From Crotalaria pallida (Eukaryota; Streptophyta; Magnoliopsida; Fabales; Fabaceae), in NCBI GenBank assembly GCA_037953625.1, contig CM075650.1:5892501-5956500 (forward strand): a stretch of 64,000 nucleotides of DNA, read 5' to 3'. Position 1 is the first letter of the stretch. Each line of letters opens with the position of its first letter. Positions 37,621 to 49,724 of the stretch are shown piece after piece. The notes under the pieces were generated by a model. That model was not told where the DNA came from, made no database searches, and saw only the letters and a list, made by a program, of their open reading frames with translations. The position numbers and the translations under genes are program-made.

Positions 37621-39788
37621 TATGTTCTTTAATTTCTTTATAAATTACTTCTCTCTTTAATTCGAATTATTCTATTATTTCCTTCTTAATTAATTTTCTT
37701 CATTCTAACTAATAAGTTATTAATTACTTTCATACTTTTTGCATTCCTAATCAATTGGACATTTCTAAACATTGTTTAAACACTTAGCAGAAATAAGCAC
37801 ATAAAGCACATATAACACATGACATCAGCGACAATTAATTCACATTACAGAGTATTTCATTAATTTAATTTCTTAACTTCTAGGCTCTAATAATCTTCAG
37901 CTTTATCAATCATCCCATTGTGCAAAATCCTAAAACTAACAACAAACTCTTAGCAGGCACCATATACATACTAGAAACTTATTCCTAAGATAAGGTAACA
38001 CTCACTCCTTACCTTTAGACGCCACTCACTCCTTACCTTTAGACGCTTTACCCCTTATCCTTTTCGTACGATAGAGACTAAAAGTTTCCGAGTCCTTTAC
38101 TTACGCGCGGTGACAGGTTCTAAAGCTCCTTCGTCGTCCAACCGGGCCATACAAATTAAATAAAAATTCAATATCATGCGTTTTCCGAAGAAGAGACTTT
38201 AACTTGAAAACTGAAGCAAGTTAATTTCGAAAACTTTTAATTATTCATAGATCAAAGTCAAGTAGAAAGTTAGACTTGAAACCATTTCGTTCTCGATCAA
38301 ATGGTACGTTTCTTTATTAAAAACACCTTAACTTTCAGAACTAATATAATTTATCAAAACAAACCAAAATCACGTAACTTGATAATAACTCAAAAATCAA
38401 ATGCTAATATTACTTGACACTATTAATTCTGAATTACAAGGAAATGCCTTGACCCAAAATAAGTCCAATTTACCTTTCTAACGTTCAGGCAATCACACTT
38501 CCTTCTAATTCGACATTAAAGTTAAAGCCTTTAACCCGAATTAACGTATGTCGAATATATATATCGGATTCCTATTTAATTGGTGTATTGTTAGTTCAGG
38601 GACAATCCGGCCCAACCAACCTACCACTCAATTATTTAGGAACCCCACGCATTTAACAAAATACTTTTAAATCAAATCGTTCGACATAACCATTAACCCG
38701 GGATTATTAATAGTCAAAGCAACTAATTGAGTTATTATCAATCACGATACTTTAATCTTAATATGAAATCATAATACCATCAAATTTCCAAAACATAATA
38801 AGGTTACAAAGCAATTTAACACTTTATAATTTTTACCATTAACATTAAAATTAGTACTAGTATTAAAATTAAAACACCACATAGAGTAATTAAAAAGTTA
38901 TTAGAGATATACCCTCAAATATAGTTTTGAAGGTCGGTTCAGACAACCTGGTTCAACCCAAACCGCAGCAACAACACCTATTCCTTTATGGCTGCAACGG
39001 CGTCCACGACCGGCGTCGGTGGCAAGAACGGCCACAGATCTGGACCACGGCTGGGACTTCGAGCTTCGGCCTCAACAACAAGCATAACACGGCCACGGGA
39101 GGCGGATCTGGACCAGGGACAGTGGAGCTTGGCAGCGGCGCAACCTCCATGGCGGCAGCCAGTCGCGAATCGCGTCTGAGAAGAGGGAGAACGCGTGGTG
39201 GCGACGAGTGGTGGCTTGGTTTCTATCTCCCTCTGCGTGTTCTTCCTTTCTTGTTACTCCATCTTGCTTTTTTTCTTTCTCATGGCCCTATGGCCACACT
39301 CTGATAATCCTTTTTTTTTCTTCTACGTGGTGGCCTTATGGCCACTACTTTACTTTTATTTTTAAATATATTAATAATATAGTTTAAACATCACATACCT
39401 ACACATTCATACTTAATTAATTATTTACCATTATACTTTATATTTTTAAAGTCAAATAAATATCAATAGAATTTAAGAACCATACAAACTCATTGGGAAC
39501 ATATAAAGAATAGAACTTAATTGTAAATTAGGAAGTAAAATAAATTTATCTAACATTGTATCTTTGTAAATACCAAAGTAAAGAATAGAAAGTCTTTTTT
39601 TCAAATAGGGTAATTGTTTTTAAATGAATTTACTTAAAAATATACGAATAAAAATATACTTTCCTAAATAATATAACATACTTTATGAAAATATCCAACA
39701 CTTTAATAATTATATACGACAATTAATCACTTAATTTGATAAAACTCAAAATTTATAATACAAAAGAAATTTAGGATGTTACACATGT

Positions 39789-39992
39789 CAAAGACATTGA
39801 TCATAAAACTTTATTCCCTCCACCACGACGATTCCCCAGGATTCAGCAGATCCTTCTAATAAATATATCAAGAAAACAGAACTAGCTAGCAATCAAACTC
39901 TATTATATATTTTTGAGTTCATTCCTTGCAACCAGAATATTTCTCGATCAATGAGACTCCCACATCATCAAAAGTTGAGAAAATAAAAGTCA
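39789..39992. other. Flank between LTR C and the peptide-gene segment
   Basis: No gene seen. It joins the copia fragment left of LTR C once C is removed. Confidence 0.3.
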
Positions 39993-40070
39993 ATAAGTCA
40001 TGTCTTGTATCCTGAAAATTTTCAAATTTAAACAAAAAAATACTAATGTATGTTGAGATTAATGGGTGTG

Positions 40071-40216
40071 CGCTTATGGTGTAAAAGTTTTTATACCATC
40101 AGTCAATCATCCACCATTCATTTGTATTACTTTTATTTAAAAGTCAAAAACCATAATCATGTGAAAGTAGAATGATGCACTGATGGTGTAAAAAACCTTT
40201 ACACTGTCAGTGCATC
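40071..40216. repeat. MITE-like palindromic piece
   Basis: Paired inverted pieces (tggtgtaaaa...tttataccatca, and gatgcactgatggtgtaaa with tttacactgtcagtgcatc) bracket about 145 bp. The copy in the second segment is at about 49800-49933. It resembles short terminal-repeat elements common in legume DNA; the class is not certain. Confidence 0.4.
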
Positions 40217-41042
40217 ATCTATTTTCTCATGTATTAATGCAATATTTTTTACTAAAATGGTACACTATTTCAATCCTAAATACTATTAATAAAATTTAGA
40301 AACAAAACTAATGTACAAGCGCTTACACAATTTTGTTCAATTCTGAATATTATTAAAAAAAAAAACTAACGTACCAGAGCAATGTTTTGTAAATCTATAT
40401 TTCAATCCTATGTAAGGTAATATATAACATATAATAAATCAACCATCGAATACACAATTTTATTGAACTGAACACAAATGACCTTTTTTGAGTTGAAAAA
40501 GTCAAAGACTTTAATTTTCTCATGGAATACCTTATCAATACACATTATAATTCTTAATACAATACAAACGTAGAACCAAAATTTTAAGCTATTAATAACA
40601 TAATCTTGATATAAATGTTTCCTTAACGTCTATATATGATAGTAGATTTAACAACATCAATCTTCTTGAAAAGGTAACAATTAAAATAATTGAGGAACTT
40701 TTTTTATCTTTGTTAACCTATGCCATTATGAGTGATGATGGTTAAAGACAAAAATAATGAGGTGTTTACAGTGGAAGTCCATGTCCATTAGTATTTTATA
40801 TTTTAAATACATTATTTTTAAAAATTAACTATCTATTGAATTCCCTTATTGCATGGGTGAACATTTCACACTAAAATAAATTGAAGAAAAATTACTAAAA
40901 GGAGAAAACAAGATAACCAAAAAAACATGAATAAAAATATTTTAATGATATCAAGTCAATGAATTGGGGGAAGAGATGATGTACATTTATAGCTACAATG
41001 TAATTCCTTTCACATGAGACAACCTTCATGTTTGGCAACTTT

Positions 41043-41908
41043 TTAATTATATAGATGAGGATAAAGTTTTTTATAATTCTCGCGAGGGGGCTCCACCTTT
41101 GATTGCAGCCAAGCAACAACTGCAGGCAAATACATTATACAGATACACCATTAACAAATTAAAATTATTATAATAAATAATATGTTAACTTAATTTGCTA
41201 CAAAGTGTGTCATCCACAGAAAAAAGCAACTAGCTAAAATATAAATGGCCACCAAATAAAGTAAACTTTTGCTCGCAAAAGATTTACATGATCTCCAACC
41301 ATTTTAAACTTCTAAGACTCATTTCATCACGATTTTATTTGGAGGAGTAATATGAATAGCTAATATATCTTCAGATTGAAGTTTTACTCTTAAAAATTAT
41401 TATATATTAAATATATATATATATATATTAAATATATATATATAAAGCATCAAATATATTCATAATGTAATATTTAAAGATTTAAGCAGTTTTATTAAAT
41501 GTAATATTTTCTTTCAATTTTTAGCACCTTCAGCTCATATATTTCAAAAAAATAATTTATTAAACAGAAAAGAAAATAGAAAATGATGAGAGTAATGTGA
41601 CATAGTTTTAAAAAAATCGAAACAAAGTTTTTGGGAAAACTAAATAGATACCTATTAGGAAATAGTTTTTATGACAAATTACGTACATTAATGCAAATTA
41701 TCAACTTACATTGTTTTTCGTCAGGGTGTTGTGGGTCACATTCACTATCGCATTTCATTCTACATACCCAAGTCCAATTATTGCATTCATCTTGGCATTT
41801 TTTTTGGCAAGCAGCGACATCATTATTAGATTCAACTACGGTCATTTGAAGAGCTACAAGGACAACAAGGCAAATCAGCAAAAATTTAACATTATTATTG
41901 TTTTCCAT
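41043..41908 (-). CDS. Secreted cysteine-rich peptide, copy 1 (two exons)
   Basis: Exon 1 is 41908-41710, starting at the ATG and ending at donor AAT|GTAAGT. Exon 2 is 41119-41043, after acceptor TGCAG|TT. The joined frame gives 91 residues. Residues 1-27 are a signal peptide (VKFLLICLVVLVALQMTVVES). The mature part has six cysteines spaced C-x3-C-x3-C-x6-C-x3-C-x3-C, a mirror pattern that suggests two helices linked by three disulfides, as in helical-hairpin or thionin-like peptides. Exon 2 adds a cysteine-free tail (WLQSKVEPPRENYKKLYP). A TATA box lies about 90 bp upstream. The Cys part is identical to the copy at 51618, and exon 2 differs by one residue. Extracellular defence or signalling is a guess. 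Without splicing the frame would end 13 residues after exon 1. Confidence 0.72.
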
Positions 41909-41992
41909 TGTCTTTGCTCTCTTTAGCTAACTCGTTTGATGTTTCTTTTTCCTCCTTCCTTCCCTTTTGATTTGTCTTCAATTCATATAAAG

Positions 41993-42000
41993 TTTTTATA
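41993..42000 (-). promoter_or_regulatory. TATA box of peptide gene copy 1
   Basis: Minus strand TATAAAAA, 85-92 bp before the ATG. The sequence and distance are kept in copy 2 (51703-51710). Confidence 0.5.
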
Positions 42001-43937
42001 GTTGTATAATCCGTCATACTTACAATAACTTCAAAGGTTAGTTCCAAAAATTTAGAATTCTTATCACAATGTCTCCTATTTTTAAACATAACAAAAAAAA
42101 TTATAAAAGAAAAAGTGAGTTAATAAATAATTCTAAATTTGACCAATTTCTTTCCCTTTGAAATCTTTTTAGTTCACTGATTTACCTCTTTTTTAATATT
42201 TTCAAGACAATTATCATTTTATTTGTCATTTCTGAAGAAAAGAATAATATAGTACAATAAGAATTTAATTAAGTTGTAGCTGTGAGAAAAAAGTGACATA
42301 TAGATCTGGTTTCATGAAGCAAGAAGAACAAAATATTTATAAATTAACAAAAATAAATATAATATTAATATTTATTTGTTATATTAACACATCAATGCCA
42401 ATGCAAGCATGTGAAAAGTTCATGTAAAATATCTATGTACATGGGAAAATCTATGCCAAAAAACTAATGTAGTTTGTAATAAAAATTAATAACAATAAAA
42501 TAGTAAACCAATTTTTCGAAATCGCTTACAGTTTGTGAGAAGATGACTGAAGTAGTGTAACATCCCCATTTATTATAAATAAGAAATTGAATATTGGAAT
42601 TTCTTTAGAAATAATACAAGGTGATAATAGTTTAATTTTGAAGATTTTTATACAAAAGAATTTGAATAGATCAATGGGATGTACAACATGATATCATAAG
42701 GTTTTCTAAATTTGCTGCTCTTTAGAAACTGCTTTCCTCCGTCCTTCATGATTATGAATCTCATGTGCCTTGCTCATTCCACTAGTACCTAAAATGTTAA
42801 ACCGCAAGGAGTGAGACATTTCTCTATACTTTAAGCAAAAGAATCAAGAAAACTATAATAAAACCAGCAGAGTGGAAATTGTAATGAAATTAACATAAAT
42901 AATTCATTATATCATAAGAAGAATTTTAATCTTGATTATAGGATTTGCTTCTTAACCGGTTATTGGATTTAACTAACCGGTTAAGTTAGAAATAGTGATA
43001 AGTCTTTTAGGTTATTCTCTTTCCCCACTTTACTTATTATGCTTTAGGCTTTATCTAAATAATAGTCTATAACTATGATTCAGTATAATTTCATATTTTA
43101 TTTGTTTACTTGCAATTTGTATCTATAATTGGATTCAGTACTTTCTATTATTCGTTTATAAGAATTAATATCGGATTTTATAATATTCAACTCATAATCT
43201 CAATAAGTAACTCAATTATATTTACAATTTATCATTCTCACACATATATCTCACAATCAATACTTCCTCATATATCAACACCCTCAGGGGTGTCTCAGAG
43301 CAATAATTAAATCAACTTCCTAGGGTTTAGTTTTATGAATCTATAATTAATTTCATATCAAGGATTAGATTGTTTCATATCATATCGTACAAGTAATAAC
43401 AATAATACTTTAATGAGAAACATTATTTCTTAAAGGATACCACTATTAAATATAGTTAAGTTCCTAATCATTTCCTTTCTCCTAGGGTTATTTTAATTTC
43501 CTTAACTCTTAAACTTAAAGGATAGGAAATATCCCCTCCTTACCTTGGTTGAGGAGAGGGAGTGCCTTAGAGAGAGAGAGCTTCTTTTGGTTCTTGATAG
43601 CCACACACACACCTTGATTTCTTATAGATTCTAGCTCTTTCCTTGGGGTTTCTAACCTTTAAATTTCGTATTCTCAACTTGAAATTGGAAAATCCCAAGA
43701 AATCAAGAGATGTTGATGGTATGAAAGAGGATTGTAGGAGTTTGGTTAAAAGGAGAGGAAGGGTTAAGAAGAAAGAAAGAGATTATGAAGGGTGTATGTA
43801 TGATGGAAGGCCAAAACCAAATGATTAAGGATGGATTTATGACGGTTATTTGAGAGTCTTCATGAAATTTCTAGAGAAAAGAAGAAGGAGGTCAAAAATT
43901 ATGAAGGAACCCACGTGAATGTCTATTTAAAATCACG

Positions 43938-43944
43938 TTTATAA
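43938..43944 (-). promoter_or_regulatory. TATA box of LTR E
   Basis: Minus strand CTTATAAACG, directly downstream of the palindrome array and 338 bp from the LTR 5' end. Confidence 0.45.
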
Positions 43945-43959
43945 GACTGTTTCTGCAGG

Positions 43960-44160
43960 GGTTAATCGATTAAGCCTTCAAAATTGCCTTAAAATCATAA
44001 GTTCTAAGCATCTTAATCGATTAAATGAATGTCTTAATCAATTAAGACCTGAGACCTTGCAACATCTTAATCGATTAAAGCTGCTCTTAATCGATTAATG
44101 GTTGAGAGCATTTCAGCTATTAATCGATTAAGGCCCCCCATTAATCGATTAAGCCTTCAC
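43960..44160. repeat. Array of TTAATCGATTAA palindromes in LTR E
   Basis: Seven copies (one reads taatcaatta) just upstream of the TATA box. The AATCGATT core is the same as in LTR B, although the LTRs are otherwise unlike. Confidence 0.87.
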
Positions 44161-44589
44161 ATTTTCATTTTTCTAATGCAATCTAATGATTCCTAACCTT
44201 TCACAACCCTAAATCGTGACTCCACTACATGAAATAATCATTCTTAGCATATTTTAATTATGATTAAGTTTAGGGTGTTACAATTCTCCCCCACTTAGAT
44301 GAATCTCCTCCTCGAAATTCGGTTAACCTTGCAACTGTGGGGTGAGTATCCTAATGTTTAAACTTAATTTAAGATTTCCTATATTAATAGTGTAGCATCT
44401 AAAATTTCTGAGAAGAGTTTTTATTAAGAAGTCTAAACTAAGCATTAGTTCTCAAAGTAATTATATATTCCATAAAAAGCAGTCATTCTTTATATTCCTA
44501 GCAATCTTAAGATTACAATATATTACAAAATTACTTAATGTTCCATAATCATAACGCTAGAAAATTTACATTAATATAAACAATAACAT

Positions 44590-45253
44590 ATTTTTCTTAT
44601 TCCTCTTGTTAGGGAAATGTTTGGCATAATGCCCTGATTCCTTGCATTTCTTGCATTTTACTCTTAATTTCTGACATTTTCCTAAGTGATATTTTTGGTA
44701 GACTCCGCACTAGGAGGGGTTGGTCAATTCATATTCTTCTTCATTTGTGTGTTTCTTGCTTCCACCTTCATTCCCTTCAATGATGTGGTTTTGCTTTTGT
44801 ATTTGGGGTTCTTTGCCTCTTTCTTCTTGTTTCTTTTTGTCTTGTAAATCATTTTCATAAATGAGACACCTATTTACCAACACAGGAAAGCTTTGGATAT
44901 TTTGGTACCTAAAGGCTAGTTTGATTTTGGGGCGAAGGCCGCCCACAAATCTTTGCATTTGAATTTTTCATCGGGGTTGGATTCATAGTACGCGGAATAT
45001 CGAAGGAGTTCTTCGAACCGTGTGACGTATTCTTCTACACTCGTGTTTTCTTGCTTCAGTTGAAGAAGTTCAATTTCTTTATGGCTCCAAATATCTTCTG
45101 AGGAATATCTTTCTAAGAACTTTACCTTGAATAATTTCCATGTAATTTCTCCTGATTCGATTCTTAAGAGTTTTTTGGTGTTCTCCCACCAATTGTCGGC
45201 CTCTTCCGTTAATACATAGGTGGCTAATAAGACTCTTTGTGCATCGTTGCAAT
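44590..45253 (-). pseudogene. Element E gag (gag-only interior)
   Basis: Minus-strand frames give the capsid (ADNWWENTKKLLRIE near 45190, LLQLKQENTSVEEYVTRFEE near 45050, LRPKIKLAFRYQNIQSFPVL at 44945-44886). A charged linker and a knuckle CKKCKESGHYAKHF near 44630-44660 follow, with the last cysteine replaced by Phe. Two frame breaks are present. Only about 310 non-coding bases separate the gag end from the polypurine tract, so protease, RT and integrase are absent. That fits a gag-only (TR-GAG-like) element or a deletion. LTR H interrupts the N-terminal part at 45254. Confidence 0.72.
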
Positions 45254-48200
45254 TGTAACACCCCGCAAATTCCTCGTATTATTTTAAAATACTAAAGAGA
45301 TTTATTTTGAGAAAAGTATTTTCGAAAGAGTATTTTCTTAAATGAATTTCTTAATTCACGTTTTAAAGTGATGAGTGGTTTTAAAGAAAGGATTTTCATG
45401 AAATAATGTCAAGAGTTTAGAAATTGAGTTTTTGGAAAAATTTATGTATTTGATATTTTTATGTTTTAAAGGAATTGTGACTTTTATGTATGAGTCATTC
45501 TATGAGAAAAGGACCCATTTTCTATGTGTGTGCATATATATGTATGTATGGCATGACTATGTGTGTATATGCTTAGGATTAAATGAAAATTTAATTTGTG
45601 GAAAAATATGATAATGCATGCATATGTTTATATGTGTGTGATACGTGTATGTATGTATGTATGCATGCTTGGATTTCATTTTATTTTAAGATAAGAAGCT
45701 TATGGGTAGATTAGAACCAAAAGAGAATTAAAGGGGTAGAAAAACTTAATTAGTAGGATAATTTAGACATGAAGTGACTTAAAGCCTAAACCTACTACTA
45801 GGTGTTCCTTTGCTAAACACCACCCATGCAACAATTTGAGTTGCCAAAATTGCCCCTCCCATTTGCACCATGGCCGAATTGATTAAGGGCAAAAGAGGAA
45901 AAGTCTCATGCCTTTGCCTTTGCCTATATATAGCCGAGTGGGTGAAGTGTTGGTCACTTCATTTCTTCATTTCCACCCTTCATTTCTTTCATATCCCTTC
46001 ACTTTCTAAACACACTTGTTGAGAGAAAAAAGCAAGATCTCAACACCTAAAGAAAAAGAGGGAGGCCGTGAGTAAGAAGGAGAAAGAAGGAGGAGATCAA
46101 GCCAAAACCCAAGCCTTTCCTTGAAGATCCAAGACCTTAGAAGCTAGGAGATCAACCCTTTCTTTGGTGGGTAGTTCGAAAATCATGAAGAAAGTTGTAA
46201 TAGTTTAGATTTTCTTTTTGATCTTGTGATCTTTCTTTCCTTTTTCTTTGCATGTTAATTTTCAAAGCTTAAATGATGAGTACAAGTGTGTTTGTGCTTG
46301 ATCATGGATTTTAAAAGCTAAAAGAAACTTGTAAATGTCTAACCAACGGACTTCATAACTCGATTAAGGTTTTCATGAAAGATCTTAAAGCTTTTCAAAC
46401 TAAATCTTCTAGATCTAAACGTTTGATGAGATTTTGTGAAGTTTAAAGTAAATCTTGTTGCATGTTGAACTTTCTTCCTTAAACCGTGATTTAAAGATGT
46501 GTTTAAGAGTTTATGTGATAAATAAATGTGTGATCTAAACTTGGTTGCTCATAAAGTTAAGACTTTGGGTGTTGCATGTTGATTGATGATGATCATGATG
46601 ATTTGAATTCATGCATGTGTTAAATAAACCTTGATCTTGAATTTCTAAGGATAAATAAACTTATAAAACCCTATATCAAGAGCCACATGATTCGGCATTG
46701 AGTAGAACTATGGGTCTTAATGCTTTTTAACTTGATTCAAGTCATTGCATGTTGATCTTATGATTATGAAAATTGATTTGAGTGGATGAAAGTGTTTGAT
46801 TTTTTTTACTTGATCTTGATAAAGTTTTGATTTTGGTTTTGATCTTTAACTTATTCATGAAAAGATTTGGTTTTTGAGCTTTACATGTAATTTATAAATA
46901 AAAGCTTTGATCTTGTGTTGATCTTTGAAAAAGTTTGATCTTTGGTGCATACATGTTGTTTTTGAACCAAAAGAGTTAACCTTTCTTCATTGCATGTCAC
47001 GGTTTTGACCTTTTCTTACCTAAAATGATTTTTAACTTGATTCATGTCATGAGTTCTTGCATGTGAAAGATTTGGAGTTAAATCTTGATTTTTGGTGATG
47101 AAGTATTCGGTCTAGGCTTAGAAACCAAGAAATCATGTTTTGATTTTCATAAGAGACACATGCATGTTAATTTCTTTTGATTTAAGAATCTTGTGTTTTT
47201 GCATGTTGAAAAATGAACCTAAAAACTTTGTCTTTGTTATGATGAGATTCGGCCTATGCATGTAGAATAGACTAGGATTCTTTTTCAATGAAGTGACATA
47301 AAAATAATGAGTATGTTTTGTGAAATATTGTTAGATTAAATTGTTTGAAATTGTGTTGTGAATATCTAATTTGTATTCGGTTTTTGATCAAAGATAAAGT
47401 AAATAAATGAACTAAATGATTTTGGAAAAGTTTTGTGTTTAAATGAATATATGTGTGTGTATGTGCATTTGGTTGAGAGTAAAAGAAAGAGTAAATAAAT
47501 TTGTTTCATGGAAAAGAAAATGGGGTATAAGTATTTGAAATAAATCAAGTTGATTTATGTGATTTAAATTTGTGATGTTTGACTTGTTTTCTTTGATTTC
47601 ATTCGGCTATATAGTTTAAATAGGTCTAGGAAGTTTAACTGCATGAAATAAAATGTACATGGTGATTTTGAAAGGAATAAAGTTGTTTAAAGTAAGAAAA
47701 TAAATGTGCTTGATTTATGTTTTTTGGTTCAATTTGGTTTGTGAATTTATGCATGTCTAAGTGTTTTTGGTTGTATGAAAATGAAATAGCATAATGATAT
47801 ATCAAGTTTTTTTGGTTGATTTCAAATTTTTATTTGCGAAAGTGTGCGTTTGAAAACGAATGTTTAGTTAAGCGATTGATTTTGAAATTAATTGATTCCG
47901 GATTTTTATCAAAGTAATTTTGGTGAAACAATCCTTTGCTGTCCAGAGTTGCTTGAACTTGTTTCTTAACCTTAAAAATGTTTTCAAGTGATTTAAAGTA
48001 AAGTTTTCAAGTGATAATCGATTTAAGGGAAACCTGGATTAAAAATGGTGAATTTTTCGGTGTTTTCGAATGTAATTAAGGTGCTGTCCAAAACGGACCA
48101 GCAACCAAACTAAATAGTTTAAATGACTTTACATGGTGTTTTCAAATGATTTTGAAAGTACTTAAGATATTAGAGAATGTTAGAGTGGTTTGAGAGAAAA

Positions 48201-49724
48201 CGGTTATGTTTTAAGTCTTCCGACGAGGAACGAAAAGTGTTTTGAAACTAAGAAAGATTTTCTTAATACAAGTTAATAACGTGAGCGTATTTTATTTTAT
48301 TTAAAGGCGAAGGATTGGGGCAGCTGGTAGAGACAAGGATCCGAGGAGAGCGTACGCATTTAATCGTTGGACCTCAGGTGAGAGAGAAGCTTTCCTAAGA
48401 CACTGTGGTATTTAGGTGATATATTAGGACGTTCCGTATCATCTCAAAGATCGGAACTTAGTGGTTCGGAGTCAGTAGTATAAGTGGCAATTGTTTGTGT
48501 TGTGTGGCCACTTATATGAAGGTGACAAAGACCACATTGTTGTTGTGTGATGATTGTGTGTTGATGATGTGAAATTGCATGCTCAGATTTATTTATTTAA
48601 ATTATGCATGATGATAATTATACTGTTGATTAATATAAATGACATGCTGATGGGCGTCTGTTACGTCCTGAAAATGGAAATGGAATAAATAAGTTGGTGA
48701 AAAGGAAAAGACACAAAGAGAAATGGATAGTGATAAAAGATATGAGATAGTTTGGAAAAGAGATAAGTGCTGAAAAAGCCATGAAGAGATAAAGAATTGA
48801 GATTGGGGACATATTTAATGATAACGATGAGGTTAAGCCAGAGCTGGGAAAGTAATGTTGTTACTGAAATGAGATGTGATCTGAGTTGAGCTTGGCTCCT
48901 TTGTGATATTGTTGAAATGAGGCTGGTGTTGAGTTGAGCTTGCTCCTTCACTAGTACTCATTGAAACAATATGTTTTCGAAAAGTTTTTGAACTAAGACT
49001 TAAAAAAAAAGGGTTTATGAAAGAGTGACTTTGAAAAGGTTTATGGAAAAAGATTTTGAAGAGGTTTTTGAAAATGAGAATTTTTTTGAAAAAGGTTTTT
49101 GAAACGAGATTTTTAAAGATTTGTGAAACGAGATTTTTAGAAAATTTGTGAAATACTATTTTAAGAAAATTTGTGAAAAGAGGTTTTAGAAAAGTCTATA
49201 AAATGAGTTTTCGAGAAAAGTTTGTAAAATGAAGTTTTTGGCGGTTTTATGAAACGAGATTTTTAGAAAAGTTGTGAAACGAGATTTTTAGCAAGTCATG
49301 AAAAGAAGTTTTTAGAAAGTTTGTGAATTAAGATTTTTGAAAGTTGTGAAATGGGGCTTTAAAGAAACTTTGTGAAATGAGACTTTTGAGAAAGTTATGA
49401 AAAGAGATTTTGTGAAAATTTATGATTTGAGATTTTGAGAAAGAGGATGAAATGAGACTTTGAGAAAGTGGTGATATAAGATTTTGAGAAAATTGATGGA
49501 AAGAGATTTTGAGGAAGAGTATGGAATGTTATCGAGAAAGATTGTTAAATTGAGGTGTGAGTTTATCGATGTGATCCCAGCTCTGTGCTATGTGAGAAAT
49601 GATGAGAGAAAGATTGTGCAAAGTTAGGGGTCGGGACTCATTGAAGGGATGCACGAAGGATGGGCCGACCTTAGGTTAATTAAAAGATAAAAGACTTTAA
49701 AAGACACTACGCGGTCGGGACTCA
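45254..49724 (+). mobile_element. LTR H, truncated, inserted in E gag
   Basis: Starts TGTAACACCCCGC inside the E gag frame. It is the reverse-oriented relative of solo LTR I (24690-30488): both its start and the stretch at 49630-49715 align with I. About 1.5 kb of the LTR end is missing, because the sequence changes abruptly at 49724/49725 into the second peptide-gene segment. No ORF of note. It contains a leader-like stretch around 45960-46150 and a low-complexity block at 48990-49560. Confidence 0.75.
48990..49560. repeat. Low-complexity tandem repeat in LTR H
   Basis: About 20 degenerate units of the type gaaacgagatttttagaaaa or ttgtgaaatgagattttga, about 25 to 35 bp each. Confidence 0.8.

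Larger units (their letters stand above)
33783..39783 (-). mobile_element. Solo LTR C, split by solo LTR G
   Basis: Starts TGTAACACCTGC, ends AGGATGTTACA, with a perfect target duplication catgt (33778-33782 and 39784-39788). Without the nested LTR G it is about 3.35 kb. The first 150 bp resemble the start of LTR D and, less, of B (ggagtttcctttg...ggactttcc), which sets its orientation. On the minus strand it has a donor at 38036 (or 38012), an acceptor at 34134 and a large minisatellite between them. No coding interior remains. Confidence 0.85.
39993..42555. repeat. Duplicated host segment, copy 1
   Basis: Matches 49725-52277 from caataagtc to gtgagaagatga, including introns and both flanks of the peptide gene. 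The right end is cut by LTR E at 42556. Differences are point changes and small indels, e.g. an AT-repeat near 41400 that is longer in this copy. Confidence 0.88.
42556..44282 (-). mobile_element. 3' LTR of element E
   Basis: Starts TGTAACATCCCC and ends AGGGTGTTACA; 1727 bp. A polypurine tract (minus CTAAGTGGGGGAGAA) follows at 44285-44299, so this is the 3' LTR of a minus-strand element. It holds a TTAATCGATTAA array (43960-44160), a TATA box (43938), a donor at 43543 (AACCAAG|GTAAGGA) and an acceptor at 42789 (ATTTTAG|GTACTA). The right LTR of E is missing. Confidence 0.82.

Noticed and set aside
37360..37660. Two overlapping frames on opposite strands with repeated RPAAILREPGPTAILRE-type sequence
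   Set aside because: They are translations of the GC-rich minisatellite of LTR C, not genes.
38927..39304. GC-rich 125-codon plus-strand frame with Gly/Arg-rich stretches
   Set aside because: It lies antisense in the leader region of solo LTR C, has no recognisable domain, and overlaps a second equally long frame; a composition effect is more likely.
40895..41119. Continuous minus-strand frame starting MLLGCNQRWSP
   Set aside because: It is the wrong frame of exon 2 of the peptide gene; the spliced frame ends at 41043 and is the one conserved in both copies.
41400..41450. AT-rich alternating repeat as an origin or matrix site
   Set aside because: Simple microsatellite that differs in length between the two duplicate segments; no support for a function.
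45254..49724. Intron-like donor and acceptor in LTRs H and I
   Set aside because: Only weak candidates (for example GAGTAG|GTATAA near 29175 in I) and no convincing matching pair between the two copies, so they were left out of the intron list.
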